From: Ignavibacteria bacterium
GTDB taxonomy: Bacteria; Bacteroidota; Ignavibacteria; Ignavibacteriales; Melioribacteraceae
DNA: 20,240 bases
Reading direction: 5' to 3'
Assembly (NCBI GenBank): GCA_003233295.1
Contig: QILJ01000185.1
Location: 1-20,240, forward strand
Part shown: one piece after another, positions 1-8,419 of the stretch
How positions within the stretch are numbered: the first letter of the stretch is position 1
How the letters are laid out: the number at the start of each line of letters is the position of its first letter
The notes under the pieces: generated by a model
Seen by the model: the letters and a program-made list of their open reading frames with translations, nothing else
What the model was told of the DNA's origin: nothing
Database searches by the model: none
Position numbers and translations under genes: made by a program

Positions 1-349
1 TTGAATGCTTTTCCCAGCTTTTCCCACCATCTTTTGTAATTTTAATATACGATTGATGTTCAGGAAGTGATTCTCCTACAATCCAACCATGGAGCATATC
101 AATAAATTGAATATCATCACCTCTCATAACAATACTATCACTTAGTTCCCAAATAGCACCACCATTTAAAGTCTTCCAAAGGTATCCATTTGCTCCAGAG
201 AGCCACCACGCATAACTCTCATCAACAAAAACCCCTTTAGTTGTATTGTAATCACCAGGTGGTTGAAAAACAGGATTTACCTTAAACCACTCCTGGGATA
301 AAAGTGTAGTGTAAAATAAAAACAAAATAATAAAAAAAGTTTTTTCCAC
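1..349 (-). CDS. Ycf48/BNR-repeat-like secreted protein, N-terminal part (cut by window edge)
   Basis: An open frame runs from a GTG codon at 349-347 off the left edge, giving about 116 residues. The start is chosen because AAGGA lies six bases upstream (360-356) and the protein then begins with a signal peptide (EKTFFIILFLFYTTLLSQEW). An ATG at 354-352 lies in another frame that soon closes. After the signal peptide come segments of the form GYLWKTLNGGAIWEL and IKITKDGGKSWEKHS, the W-x-T-x-DGG-x-x-W pattern of BNR/Ycf48-type beta-propeller repeats. Such proteins in this group are usually exported and structural or adhesive rather than enzymatic. The gene follows the preceding glycosidase gene by about 30 bases, so it is probably the last visible gene of that transcript. 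Its end, and any sorting domain, lie outside the window. Confidence 0.7.
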   Translation of the reverse strand, partial: MEKTFFIILFLFYTTLLSQEWFKVNPVFQPPGDYNTTKGVFVDESYAWWLSGANGYLWKTLNGGAIWELSDSIVMRGDDIQFIDMLHGWIVGESLPEHQSYIKITKDGGKSWEKHS

Positions 350-381
350 GACATTTCCTTCAAATAATTAATAATAGAACC

Positions 382-1062
382 TTATTTTAAAAGAATCATC
401 TTCTTTGCTTGTATATAATTCCCTTTACCATCCGGTGTATTAACTTGCAGTCTATAAATGTATAAACCACTTGTTAGCTCGTTTGCATCAAATGGAATTT
501 CATAATTTCCCGCTGATTGTTTTTTGTTTACAAGTGTTGCTACTTCACGACCAAGGATATCGTAAACAATAATTTTCACGTTTGACATTTCACTTTTCAC
601 GGTTACTGGAATGGAATATTTTATTGTGGTACTTGGGTTAAACGGATTCGGATAATTTTGCTCTAGCTTAAATTCCGTTGGAACTGGAGCAGCATCTGAT
701 ATACCGACAACCGTTTCGCCAGCAAACTTCAAAAGTTTACCTCCACCGGCTCTCAAAGGCAAATTAAACGTTGCACCGGAGTAGCCATTTGCAAATTCAA
801 CTTGTTTCCATTTGTCTTCTTCAACATTAAATACTTGTAAGCTGTCCAGAATATAATTGAGAGTTACTTGAGTATTTACCGTATCATTGTAATTTTTATT
901 CATAAGCATGAAATAATCTTCATTATCATCTTCATCTTTAAAGTATCCAACAACAAGATCGGCATTGTTAGAAACAGATTTTACAATTCCATTAGGCGGC
1001 AGCATCCATGAGCTTTCATTGGTAATGGTATGATAAGCGCCTGTTGTTGTTAGGTGCAGCAT
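382..1062 (-). CDS. C-terminal part of frameshifted glycosidase: barrel end, beta-sandwich and T9SS sorting domain
   Basis: This is the downstream fragment of the gene at 1016-2680, now in another frame. Its first residues (LTTTGAYHT) match the end of GH-A-type catalytic domains, where a sequence like L-x-STGVYHT is usual. A beta-rich segment ending in AGGGKLLKFAG follows. The last 95 or so residues are a type IX secretion sorting domain: LEQNYPNPFNPSTTIKYSI, then YDILGREVATLVNKKQSAGNYEIPFDA, then GLYIYRL and KKMILLK. The sorting domain would direct the intact enzyme through the outer membrane to the cell surface or medium. The frame has no convincing start of its own, because ATG 1062-1060 falls inside the overlap with the upstream frame. 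It is best read as the tail of one broken gene. The loop between TIKYSI and YDILGRE holds short GTGAAA-type repeats. Confidence 0.75.
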   Translation of the reverse strand: MLHLTTTGAYHTITNESSWMLPPNGIVKSVSNNADLVVGYFKDEDDNEDYFMLMNKNYNDTVNTQVTLNYILDSLQVFNVEEDKWKQVEFANGYSGATFNLPLRAGGGKLLKFAGETVVGISDAAPVPTEFKLEQNYPNPFNPSTTIKYSIPVTVKSEMSNVKIIVYDILGREVATLVNKKQSAGNYEIPFDANELTSGLYIYRLQVNTPDGKGNYIQAKKMILLK

Positions 1063-2680
1063 TATCTGTTATACTTTGGATTGACGGATATATTATTTCT
1101 CTGTCGGGATTCCCTGTTACGCCCCAATCCAAATGCCAATGAAACCAGATCAATGCATGAACTCCGTATGTTAAGGAAGAATAGACCAGCCATCTATGCT
1201 CAGACACACTAGGCGTTCTCCAATTCAAATGCTCTTCAACTGTTCCGTTTGTACCAATTGCTTGAATAATATTACAGAAAGGAATATCATATTTAAGCGC
1301 ATATTCTCTAATTATTTTCAAATTACTGAAGTAACTAGCCGCTTCGTCATATCCGTTAAAAAAATTATAACGATCATAGCTAAGTAGTTCAAGTTTAGCT
1401 GTCTGCAAAAGTTCATCAATATACTCTCTGTACCCTTTCCCGCTTGGCCAAATGTTTACAAAGCTTAATTTAGTTGGGTCTTTTTTTCTGATTCGTTCAA
1501 TCACTTTTCCAATATTAGGAAAGGCCTGCTTATGAGGTTCGTCGCAGATATGATATCCAAGCAGATTCGGATCATCCTTATACTTATCAACAACTGCATC
1601 CAATGTCTGAAGCATTTCTTCCGTTACATCCGGAGGAGTCTCTTTATCGGGAGCGCGTAAATATAATCCGCCAATAATCGGTGTGACCAGCAGAAAATAT
1701 TTTAATCCAAACTGGTGGACCTTCTGTATAAGAGCGTTGTCATCCCTAACCCAAAGAGCGTTGTCAAAGTTTGCATTTTTATAATATGAAAAAACAGTAT
1801 CCTCGTAAGGAGGACCATACCATGCATAAGGGGGTGACCAAGCGCTTATTAAAAATTCATCCGGTTCCCAATATTTATCCGTAACATTCATCGAGAGCAC
1901 TTTTACAGTTGTATCAGTCTCACTAAATAGTTTTAAAGTTATATCATATTCTCCAAGGTTGTCAAACATTATTGTCCAGTTTAGAGTATCCGTAACTTCT
2001 CTGAACAAAGTGCCGTGATTATTCTCCAATGAACCGTTCACTAAAGTTACTCCTTCGGGAAGTATTAACTTACTTCTGAATTGTGCTTCAACATCCCCTT
2101 TATTCATTACTGTTGCGAAAAGAGGGATATCCACATTTTGTTTATAGATAGTTCTGATAGGAGTGAAATTTGTTATATCCGCACTGGGTCCTTTGCGAAT
2201 GATTCGGATATAATCGATCTCGACTTGTGATCCGACTTCAGGATTGAAATCGAGGCGCATGATCTGTGTGATCTTTCCCGTCCAATGTTGATCGAGAAAA
2301 ACAGGAAGTTCAAATTCTTGAAATGTCGAATCTCTGTTTGTGAAAAATTGTCTATAACCCCAAGCGCCGGTATCATTGTACCACATAAATTTTCCTGAAC
2401 TAGCTCCCGGAATTTTCAATCTGATTTGGACATAACCATAATCCGCAGCTTCTAGTTCAAAAGGTTCACTTCTCAAAGATGGAAAAACATTTGCCACCGT
2501 TGCTTTTAAGTAACCATTTTCAACTACAGAATCTTTAAAATTGGCACTTAGGATTATCCCTTCAAAATTCCCATCCTCATTGAACTCCCACGATTTTCCT
2601 ATCTCTTGTGCATTGAGTTGAATTGTAAAAAGTATAAAATAACTAACGATTAATATTTTAATAATTGTTTTACTTTTCAT
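1016..2680 (-). CDS. GH-A-like TIM-barrel glycoside hydrolase, N-terminal and catalytic part (frameshifted)
   Basis: The product begins with a signal peptide (MKSKTIIKILIVSYFILFTIQLNAQ). Residues ~28-165 are a beta-sandwich that looks carbohydrate-binding. Residues ~170-268 are a CARDB-like segment with NKGDVEAQF. From ~270 there is a TIM barrel with NLLGYHICDEPH, whose D380-E381 is the likely acid/base position, then LLSYDRYNFFNGYD and ALIWFHWHLDWG. This pattern is that of clan GH-A relatives, but I cannot assign a GH family or substrate. The frame ends in a nonsense tail (NNNRRLSYHYQ) where the expected continuation (LTTTGAYHT) is found in the frame of 382-1062. The two ORFs are therefore one gene of about 770 codons with a lesion near 1045-1060. 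It lies 123 bases downstream of the GH20 gene. Weak SD-like AGGTGA precedes the ATG. Confidence 0.75.
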   Translation of the reverse strand: MKSKTIIKILIVSYFILFTIQLNAQEIGKSWEFNEDGNFEGIILSANFKDSVVENGYLKATVANVFPSLRSEPFELEAADYGYVQIRLKIPGASSGKFMWYNDTGAWGYRQFFTNRDSTFQEFELPVFLDQHWTGKITQIMRLDFNPEVGSQVEIDYIRIIRKGPSADITNFTPIRTIYKQNVDIPLFATVMNKGDVEAQFRSKLILPEGVTLVNGSLENNHGTLFREVTDTLNWTIMFDNLGEYDITLKLFSETDTTVKVLSMNVTDKYWEPDEFLISAWSPPYAWYGPPYEDTVFSYYKNANFDNALWVRDDNALIQKVHQFGLKYFLLVTPIIGGLYLRAPDKETPPDVTEEMLQTLDAVVDKYKDDPNLLGYHICDEPHKQAFPNIGKVIERIRKKDPTKLSFVNIWPSGKGYREYIDELLQTAKLELLSYDRYNFFNGYDEAASYFSNLKIIREYALKYDIPFCNIIQAIGTNGTVEEHLNWRTPSVSEHRWLVYSSLTYGVHALIWFHWHLDWGVTGNPDREIIYPSIQSITDNAAPNNNRRLSYHYQ

Positions 2681-2735
2681 TTTTGTTTTTCACCTATTAT
2701 TCCTTTATCAATTAAACAACTTGATACTTATTTGA

Positions 2736-2766
2736 GTCATTCCCGAATGCTTCTATCGGGAATGAC
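2736..2766. repeat. Perfect 11-bp inverted repeat, dispersed-repeat-like hairpin
   Basis: GTCATTCCCGA at 2736-2746 is mirrored exactly by TCGGGAATGAC at 2756-2766 around a 9-base loop. It sits between the GH20 stop and the next start, about 40 bases after the stop in the direction of transcription. No T-run follows on the minus strand, so it is not a textbook intrinsic terminator. The GTCATTCCCG core resembles intergenic hairpin repeats common in bacterial genomes. It could still slow 3' exonucleases or polymerase. Confidence 0.7.
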
Positions 2767-2803
2767 ATATCCAATTTTAAAAAGATTTATTGTCACTTAG
2801 CTC

Positions 2804-5131
2804 TTAATTACTTAAAATGTTTTCTGCAATTTCTGTTTTATTATTTCCACCTTTTTGTATATAAACTTTTAATTCCTTTCCGCCGCCGGCTTGAAAATAT
2901 AAGAGTTCAACTTTATGTAGTCCTTTCCGGAGTGCAATTTCACCGGATTTTTCGTAAGCTCCATGCAGTCCGTCATTATCAACAACAAGTTTATCGTCAA
3001 CAGATAATCTGCTTCCATCATTGGATAAAACACTGAACGAGTAAACATCTGTGCTTGGGACTTTAATATACCCTTTATAAATAAGACCAAACTGCTCCGG
3101 TAATTTTTCATCATTAGAAGGAAAAACAAATTTTGCTACTTTCCCTTTCTGTATTGGAGTTAAATTTTGAAGTTTTAATACAGATTTGATTGGTTCGGAG
3201 ATTTTATAATATTCAAAGCTCAATCCCTTATTCTGTGTATTTACTGTAACCGGATCACGAGGTTTTTCTTTTACGTAATGTGATTCATATACCGGGCTGC
3301 TTTTCCCGTCGGGTGCGAACTCCTTAACTTTAAATACCGTTGACTCAGTTACTTTAATTGGTTTAGTATACAGTAAAGAATTTTGCGTAGGTTCACTTCC
3401 ATCGGTTGTATAACGAATTTCAGTATTCTTCTTTCTCGAAACAATATTAACCGTTGCATCATCAATAAAAACACGATTATAGCTCAACCCCTCCAAACTA
3501 GGCCAGCGATAATTTACTCCAAGTTCATCAAGCCGCACATAATGCTTCTCCATTCTATCCAAGAAATTATCCAAATTCCGTTTTGCTTTTGGTGACCATG
3601 CAACTTCTGCAAGTGCACACAATCGCGGCAAAGTCATATATTCAGCTAACTCCGGTGTATCAATATATTCCGTCCATTGATTTGCCTGGACTCCCATAAC
3701 ATATTTTTGTTCATCAGAATTCAGTTCTTCAGGAATTGGCTCATAGCTGTAAACTTTTTCCAAAGGTAAAAAACCGCCGATCGCAAGCGGCTCACTTTCC
3801 GGCTGTCCTTGATGATAATAATCAAAATAGCAGTAGTCGGTAGGTGTCATTACAACATTGTGTTTCTGCTTTGCAGCGTTTATGCCTCCTTCAATTCCGC
3901 GCCAAGACATAACAGCCGCATTTGGAGCAAGCCCGCCTTCCAGAATTTCATCCCAGCCGATTATCTGTCTTCCCTTTGAGTTAAGGAATTTTTCAATCCG
4001 GGTAATAAAATAACTCTGCAATTCATGCTCGTCTTTTAAGCCTTCTTTCTTGATACGCGCTTGATCCTTCGGACATTTTTCCCATCTTATCTTCGGCGCT
4101 TCATCACCGCCGATGTGAATATACTTTGAAGGAAAGAGGTCCATCACTTCCGTTAAAACATTCTCGAGAAAGGTAAAAACAGAATCATTGCCAGCACAAT
4201 AAATATCATCCGAAATACCCCATAAAGTACGCACTTCAAAAGGACCTCCGGTGCAGGAAAGTTCCGGGTATGATGCTAAGGCTGCAACAGAATGCCCCGG
4301 CATTTCAATTTCCGGCACAACCGTTACAAATCTATCTCCTGCATACTTTACAATTTCTCTTATCTCATCTTGAGTATAATAACCGCCGTAGCGTTTATTG
4401 TCAACCTGATCTGTCCTCCCTATCTGTGTCCCTTTTCGCCATGCACCAATTTCTGTTAAACGCGGGTACTTCTTTATTTCGATACGCCAGCCTTGGTCTT
4501 CTGTTAAATGCCAATGGAATGTATTCAGTTTGTGCATCGCTATATAATCGATATATTTTTTTATAAATGAAACAGGGAACATATGACGACCAACATCGAG
4601 ATGCATCCCGCGCCATTTGAATCTGGGTTTGTCTTTTATTTCCACGGCTGGAATTGACCAGTTCACATTTGCAGCGATCTCGGAGCCATAGACTTCCGCT
4701 GGTAAAAGTTGGAGTAACGTCTGAACACCATAAAAAAGTCCGTGCGGTGTTCCTGTTAGAATCACCTCGTCCTTGTCGCTCTGAAGAGTGTAGCCTTCAT
4801 CCCCCAGAGATGGATCCAAATTCTTATCAGTAAATATTATTGAATTTCCAGGTGCAGTTTCTCCGTCAGCTTTTGTTACTTTGAATGAAAACCCGCTTGC
4901 AGAATTGAATTGCTCAACAAAATAGTCAGCAACATCTCTCACTTTAGGATCATCCGAATCAATAATGATCTTAGTAGATTCATTAATTCCGAACTGACCG
5001 CTGTTAACATTGATATCTTCCGGTTCAGGGATTATACTGAGTTTAGAACCGTTACCTCCGCATCCGGCAATAAAAAGTAAAGCCAACAAAATAATTAGTA
5101 ATTGTAATGCACTTTTAAATTTGATTCTCAT
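2804..5131 (-). CDS. GH20 beta-N-acetylhexosaminidase lipoprotein with chitobiase-C-like and PA14 modules
   Basis: The enzyme removes terminal beta-linked N-acetylglucosamine or N-acetylgalactosamine from glycans by substrate-assisted catalysis. The 775 residues start with a lipoprotein signal peptide ending in LFIAGC24. A GH20b-type alpha/beta domain covers ~31-165. The catalytic barrel covers ~170-545, with KPRFKWRGMHLDVGRH, HWHLTEDQGWRIEIKKYP, PEIEMPGH and the signature HIGGDE, whose D343 and E344 are the polarising and acid residues. All key motifs are intact. Residues ~565-630 form a chitobiase-C-terminal-like module (EIRYTTDGSEPTQNS). Residues ~640-770 form a PA14 domain (YSFSVLSNDGSRLSVDDKLVVDNDG and AGGGKELKVY). 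The same module pair ends both GH78 proteins in this window. The gene starts 38 bases after the phosphodiesterase-like gene, with GGAG ahead of the ATG, so the two are probably co-transcribed. Confidence 0.93.
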   Translation of the reverse strand: MRIKFKSALQLLIILLALLFIAGCGGNGSKLSIIPEPEDINVNSGQFGINESTKIIIDSDDPKVRDVADYFVEQFNSASGFSFKVTKADGETAPGNSIIFTDKNLDPSLGDEGYTLQSDKDEVILTGTPHGLFYGVQTLLQLLPAEVYGSEIAANVNWSIPAVEIKDKPRFKWRGMHLDVGRHMFPVSFIKKYIDYIAMHKLNTFHWHLTEDQGWRIEIKKYPRLTEIGAWRKGTQIGRTDQVDNKRYGGYYTQDEIREIVKYAGDRFVTVVPEIEMPGHSVAALASYPELSCTGGPFEVRTLWGISDDIYCAGNDSVFTFLENVLTEVMDLFPSKYIHIGGDEAPKIRWEKCPKDQARIKKEGLKDEHELQSYFITRIEKFLNSKGRQIIGWDEILEGGLAPNAAVMSWRGIEGGINAAKQKHNVVMTPTDYCYFDYYHQGQPESEPLAIGGFLPLEKVYSYEPIPEELNSDEQKYVMGVQANQWTEYIDTPELAEYMTLPRLCALAEVAWSPKAKRNLDNFLDRMEKHYVRLDELGVNYRWPSLEGLSYNRVFIDDATVNIVSRKKNTEIRYTTDGSEPTQNSLLYTKPIKVTESTVFKVKEFAPDGKSSPVYESHYVKEKPRDPVTVNTQNKGLSFEYYKISEPIKSVLKLQNLTPIQKGKVAKFVFPSNDEKLPEQFGLIYKGYIKVPSTDVYSFSVLSNDGSRLSVDDKLVVDNDGLHGAYEKSGEIALRKGLHKVELLYFQAGGGKELKVYIQKGGNNKTEIAENILSN

Positions 5132-5169
5132 TTTATTCGCTCCATTTTTAAAATGTATAATTTATTCAA

Positions 5170-6759
5170 CTATTTCTGCCATGCTTTATCAACATACCAG
5201 TATTTCCCTAATCTGGAAATCTGTATCGCTGCTTTATATTTTTCATCCTTTGATTCAACTGAAATTGTCTCTTTGGAAGTGATAACTTTTTGATGATCGG
5301 AACCATTAATAAAGGCTTCTTCAAGAACTCGTCCATCAAAATCATAACCGGTTTTAATTCCTAATAAGCTCAAAACCGTTGGTGTAATATCAACAATTCC
5401 AGCAGGATTTTTGACCTCAATACCTGACTTAAAACTTTTTCCCCAAGCAATAAGAGTATTATTTATACATGCCTGACTAATATTTCCATGTCCACCCTTT
5501 TCTTGCAGTTTACCAGACCTGCCATTTGTAACGACAAAAGAGGTTCCCGAAACACCATATTTATTTTGATCAGATGTCCAACGAAAATTGAAAAGAATAT
5601 CCGGTTTTCGTTCTAGATGGTCAGCGTGGATAAGATCCAATGAAAACGTACCTTCAACAAAACCGTATGGATCAACTACATTATTATTATCTGTTGAAGC
5701 CTCTGTAAAAACAGCTCCTGTCCAGCGTTTACTTTGTAACAGTTTCACCATCTTCTTAATTATGTTTTTATCATGATCTTTTACATGCAGTAATTGAGTT
5801 TCACCGCTTGAAGCAATTACATAATCATCGGGATTGATTCCACCGTTTTTAAAAGTTTCCCTAATGTTTATTGCGTTAACATCTGTATTCATTCCATGAT
5901 CTGATGTAATTATAATATTTGCATTTTCATACAAACCCAATTCTTTCAGCTTTGCAATTAGCAGACCAACGTACTTATCATTATTTTTTAGCGCCCCGAT
6001 GTATTCTTTGCTGCCGGTTCCAAATCTATGTTGTGAATGGTCGGGCTCAGTAAACCAGTTATAAATAACTTCCGGTTTAAGTGTGGGAAGAACATAATTT
6101 AGGAGTACATTTTCTGTCCAATCAACTGAGGTGTTAGAAGTAAGATCACCGTTCTTTGTTGGAGGCTTGCCGAATTGTTCTAAAATTACATTTCCAATTT
6201 CTTTTGGAATTGCCGGATGATCACCGTTATCAATTTCTGAGCTGATTAGGTATCCACCATTTTGCTTTGCATGGTGATTCAGCAGAAATACGCTGCCAGG
6301 CGATCCGGAACTTATTGCTGTATATTTTACATTATTCTTGTGGAGTATTTCTCCAATAGATTCTACTGATAGGAGATTACCCTTTTTTAACGAATCAATG
6401 CTTATCAGATTTTTATAATCCGATGTGGAAACTGAACTTGAAGAATTGAACTCTTTTATATAAATACTATTGCTCATTATTCCATGCCTACCCGGATAAT
6501 ACCCGGTTGCCAGTGAAGCAGAATTTACACGGGTTACTGTTGGAATTGCCGAATGTGAGTTCGTGAAATTAACTCCATCTTTTTTAAGATGAAAAAGATT
6601 CGGCATAACTTCAGGCGTAATGGCATCTGGACGCAAGCCATCCATTATTAGAACAATTGTGATAGAGTTTTTATTGTTTGGTTGAATTTCATTTTGACCA
6701 TTGTTATTAGAATAAAATAAGATCAACCAAATAAACGAAAGAAATATTACTTTTCTCAT
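5170..6759 (-). CDS. Type I phosphodiesterase/nucleotide pyrophosphatase-like protein (alkaline phosphatase superfamily)
   Basis: The 529-residue product has a signal peptide (MRKVIFLSFIWLILFYSNNNGQ) and the zinc-site pattern of the NPP branch of the alkaline phosphatase superfamily. VLIMDGLRPDAI supplies the first metal aspartate (D40). AIPTVTRVNSASLATGYYPGRHGI contains the likely threonine nucleophile (T76), in the place of the PTxTxxN motif of NPPs. WFTEPDHSQHRFG and IITSDHGMNTD supply further metal ligands, and a late GGHGN supplies the last histidine. The family hydrolyses phosphodiester or pyrophosphate bonds; some members act on phospholipids or sugar-linked phosphodiesters. It is probably periplasmic or exported. 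It has no C-x-P-x-R sulfatase signature, so it is not a sulfatase. It follows a 319-base gap and precedes the GH20 gene by 38 bases, so it is probably the first gene of a transcript. Its role in glycan use is inferred from position only. Confidence 0.85.
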   Translation of the reverse strand: MRKVIFLSFIWLILFYSNNNGQNEIQPNNKNSITIVLIMDGLRPDAITPEVMPNLFHLKKDGVNFTNSHSAIPTVTRVNSASLATGYYPGRHGIMSNSIYIKEFNSSSSVSTSDYKNLISIDSLKKGNLLSVESIGEILHKNNVKYTAISSGSPGSVFLLNHHAKQNGGYLISSEIDNGDHPAIPKEIGNVILEQFGKPPTKNGDLTSNTSVDWTENVLLNYVLPTLKPEVIYNWFTEPDHSQHRFGTGSKEYIGALKNNDKYVGLLIAKLKELGLYENANIIITSDHGMNTDVNAINIRETFKNGGINPDDYVIASSGETQLLHVKDHDKNIIKKMVKLLQSKRWTGAVFTEASTDNNNVVDPYGFVEGTFSLDLIHADHLERKPDILFNFRWTSDQNKYGVSGTSFVVTNGRSGKLQEKGGHGNISQACINNTLIAWGKSFKSGIEVKNPAGIVDITPTVLSLLGIKTGYDFDGRVLEEAFINGSDHQKVITSKETISVESKDEKYKAAIQISRLGKYWYVDKAWQK

Positions 6760-6856
6760 AAACGTTACCTAGAAGTACTATTATGATTTTATATAAAATC
6801 TTATAAATAGCGTATTAAGAGCAAATTATAGATTAAAATAATTTTGTTATAAAATT

Positions 6857-6872
6857 AGACAATCGTTTGTCT
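6857..6872. promoter_or_regulatory. Operator-like inverted repeat AGACAA-N4-TTGTCT
   Basis: Six-base arms AGACAA and TTGTCT flank TCGT, about 100 bases upstream of the phosphodiesterase-like ATG. Size and symmetry fit a binding site for a dimeric regulator. The half-site recurs once as AGACAA at 7000-7005. No regulator gene is in the window, and such a short repeat could occur by chance in AT-rich DNA. Confidence 0.3.
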
Positions 6873-6954
6873 GAATGCAAAAAAAATTTTAATATAACTT
6901 AATTTTTACGCTTCCCTTTATTAATTCATCAGCATTTAGCTGCACAATAACCAA

Positions 6955-6979
6955 TGCTATTTCTTTACAAGAAATAGCA
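6955..6979. repeat. 9-bp stem hairpin downstream of the acyltransferase gene
   Basis: TGCTATTTC (6955-6963) pairs perfectly with GAAATAGCA (6971-6979) across a 7-base loop. It lies about 100 bases after the acyltransferase stop on the transcribed strand. No T-tract follows in that direction (the next bases read TTGGTTATTG), so a role as a transcript end is only possible. Confidence 0.45.
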
Positions 6980-7078
6980 CTAAAAATATCATGCTAGTCA
7001 GACAAGTGTGGAAATGACACTCATTTTTCAAGTTGGAATACGAATTATTCAATTTCGGATCAATATCCAACCAATACA

Positions 7079-8191
7079 TTATATTCTGATATAAATTTTT
7101 CGTTTATTAAGCCAATAAGTAATATACCATAGAAAATACCATGTGAGAATACCCAAAATTATATTTGCTGATAATTCCCCCATCCAGTCAAACAATCCGA
7201 AAGTAAACGGTTTAAGTATATGTGCTATAAACTTTCCACCGCCAACGTGTGCAAACAAATAAATGAACAAAGGATTCAAACCAACAACAACAGCAAATTG
7301 TATCCATTTTTTATAATTCAACATGTCAATTGTCCAATAAAAGAATGCAAAAGTAAGCAGTGCCCATCCACCGCTAACAAAAACAAAAGAACTAGTAGAT
7401 ATTCGTTTGATTATTGGTGTAATAGAATCTAAACTATATCCCACAGCAAGTCCAATCAATCCGCCAATAATCATAGTTTTCAATATCTCTTTTTTAGGTT
7501 TATCACTTAAAAGCATTTTACCAATAATTACGCCCCAAATTGTATGCGCAGTTGTTGGGATAGCGTTGAATGAAACCCAATGCCCACGTGATAATTCACC
7601 GGAGATCAGCATATCAAACCATGCACCGAAATTATGATCAGGTATAAATGGCTGGTTAAATCCAGGTACCCAGAATGTTCTGTATAGTAATTCGCTAATG
7701 ACTAGGAATCCAATACTTACAATCAACTGTAACTTTATTGATTTATTCCTTAATAAAAAAGCGACCAAATAAGTAACTGAAAGTTGTGCTAAAACGTTCT
7801 GGAAACGAAATACAATTCTTCCAGGACCAATACAATATAACGCCCATCCAAGGAACAACATCAAAGCTGAACGAATTAGTGCATGTTTAAATACCGCTTT
7901 ATCTGTACTTCCTTTTCTAAGCCGGTTCCTTTCAGAAAATGGAATTGCAACCCCTACAATAAACATAAAGTAAGGTTGAACAAGATCCCAGAAATGAAGT
8001 CCGTGCCAATTGTGATGATGAAATTGTTCACCGATAAAACCAATGATCGTCCCATTAAACGTTGGGTCAATCAGATAGTGAAATAGTCCGGCAAACTCAC
8101 CAATTAATAAAAACATTGTAAACCCGCGGAAAGCATCTAATGATAATAAGCGTGAACTCTTTTTCTTTTCCTCAGTTAAACTGTTAGTCAT
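7079..8191 (-). CDS. DUF5009/HGSNAT-like membrane acyltransferase
   Basis: The 370-residue polytopic protein opens with SSRLLSLDAFRGFTMFLLIGEFAGLF, the N-terminal signature of the heparan-alpha-glucosaminide N-acetyltransferase/DUF5009 family. HNWHGLHFWDLVQPYFMFIVGVAIPFSERNR follows, with a histidine-rich segment next to the second membrane helix as in that family. About nine to ten hydrophobic helices follow. The family is thought to move acetyl groups across a membrane onto an amino or hydroxyl group of a sugar; in animals HGSNAT acetylates the terminal glucosamine of heparan sulfate. The bacterial substrate is not known to me. I chose ATG 8191-8189 over GTG 8197 because AGAGG lies five bases upstream of the ATG, while the GTG overlaps that site. 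The protein sits among sulfatases, a hexosaminidase and a glucuronidase-like enzyme, which fits a role in processing sugars taken from the glycan. Confidence 0.82.
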   Translation of the reverse strand: MTNSLTEEKKKSSRLLSLDAFRGFTMFLLIGEFAGLFHYLIDPTFNGTIIGFIGEQFHHHNWHGLHFWDLVQPYFMFIVGVAIPFSERNRLRKGSTDKAVFKHALIRSALMLFLGWALYCIGPGRIVFRFQNVLAQLSVTYLVAFLLRNKSIKLQLIVSIGFLVISELLYRTFWVPGFNQPFIPDHNFGAWFDMLISGELSRGHWVSFNAIPTTAHTIWGVIIGKMLLSDKPKKEILKTMIIGGLIGLAVGYSLDSITPIIKRISTSSFVFVSGGWALLTFAFFYWTIDMLNYKKWIQFAVVVGLNPLFIYLFAHVGGGKFIAHILKPFTFGLFDWMGELSANIILGILTWYFLWYITYWLNKRKIYIRI

Positions 8192-8231
8192 ATTCACCTC
8201 TTTGAATCAAAAATTATTTTTTTGGAAAATA

Positions 8232-8263
8232 GTTATACTCTTCCTTTAAAGGAAGTAAGTCAA
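8232..8263 (-). promoter_or_regulatory. Possible promoter with palindrome CTTCCTTTAAAGGAAG between its hexamers
   Basis: On the minus strand TTGACT (8263-8258) and TATAAC (8237-8232) are separated by 20 bases, about 35-70 bases before the acyltransferase start. The spacer contains a perfect 16-bp palindrome at 8240-8255. The spacing is longer than ideal for a housekeeping sigma-70 promoter, and this phylum often uses other elements, so the call is tentative. The palindrome would be well placed as an operator. Confidence 0.25.
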
Positions 8264-8419
8264 TGGTTTCCTTTTTCAGTCGATTTGTTTTTCATTTTGT
8301 GATTTTCTTATTTGCTTTGATTATTTATAAATTAATTCCAAAAGATCTTATTTTTAACGAATTGGAGTCAACTTAAGAGTTTTTGAAACTATATGAATAG
8401 TATATGTTTTCTTGCTCTT

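Larger units (their letters stand above)
6760..7078. other. Intergenic stretch of 319 bases holding small inverted repeats
   Basis: I see no gene here. In the minus direction it would hold the end of the acyltransferase transcript and the promoter of the phosphodiesterase-like gene. It contains AGACAA-TCGT-TTGTCT (6857-6872), a 9-bp stem hairpin (6955-6979) and AGTGT/ACACT arms (7005-7021). I could not find a convincing TAnnTTTG promoter element. Confidence 0.6.
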
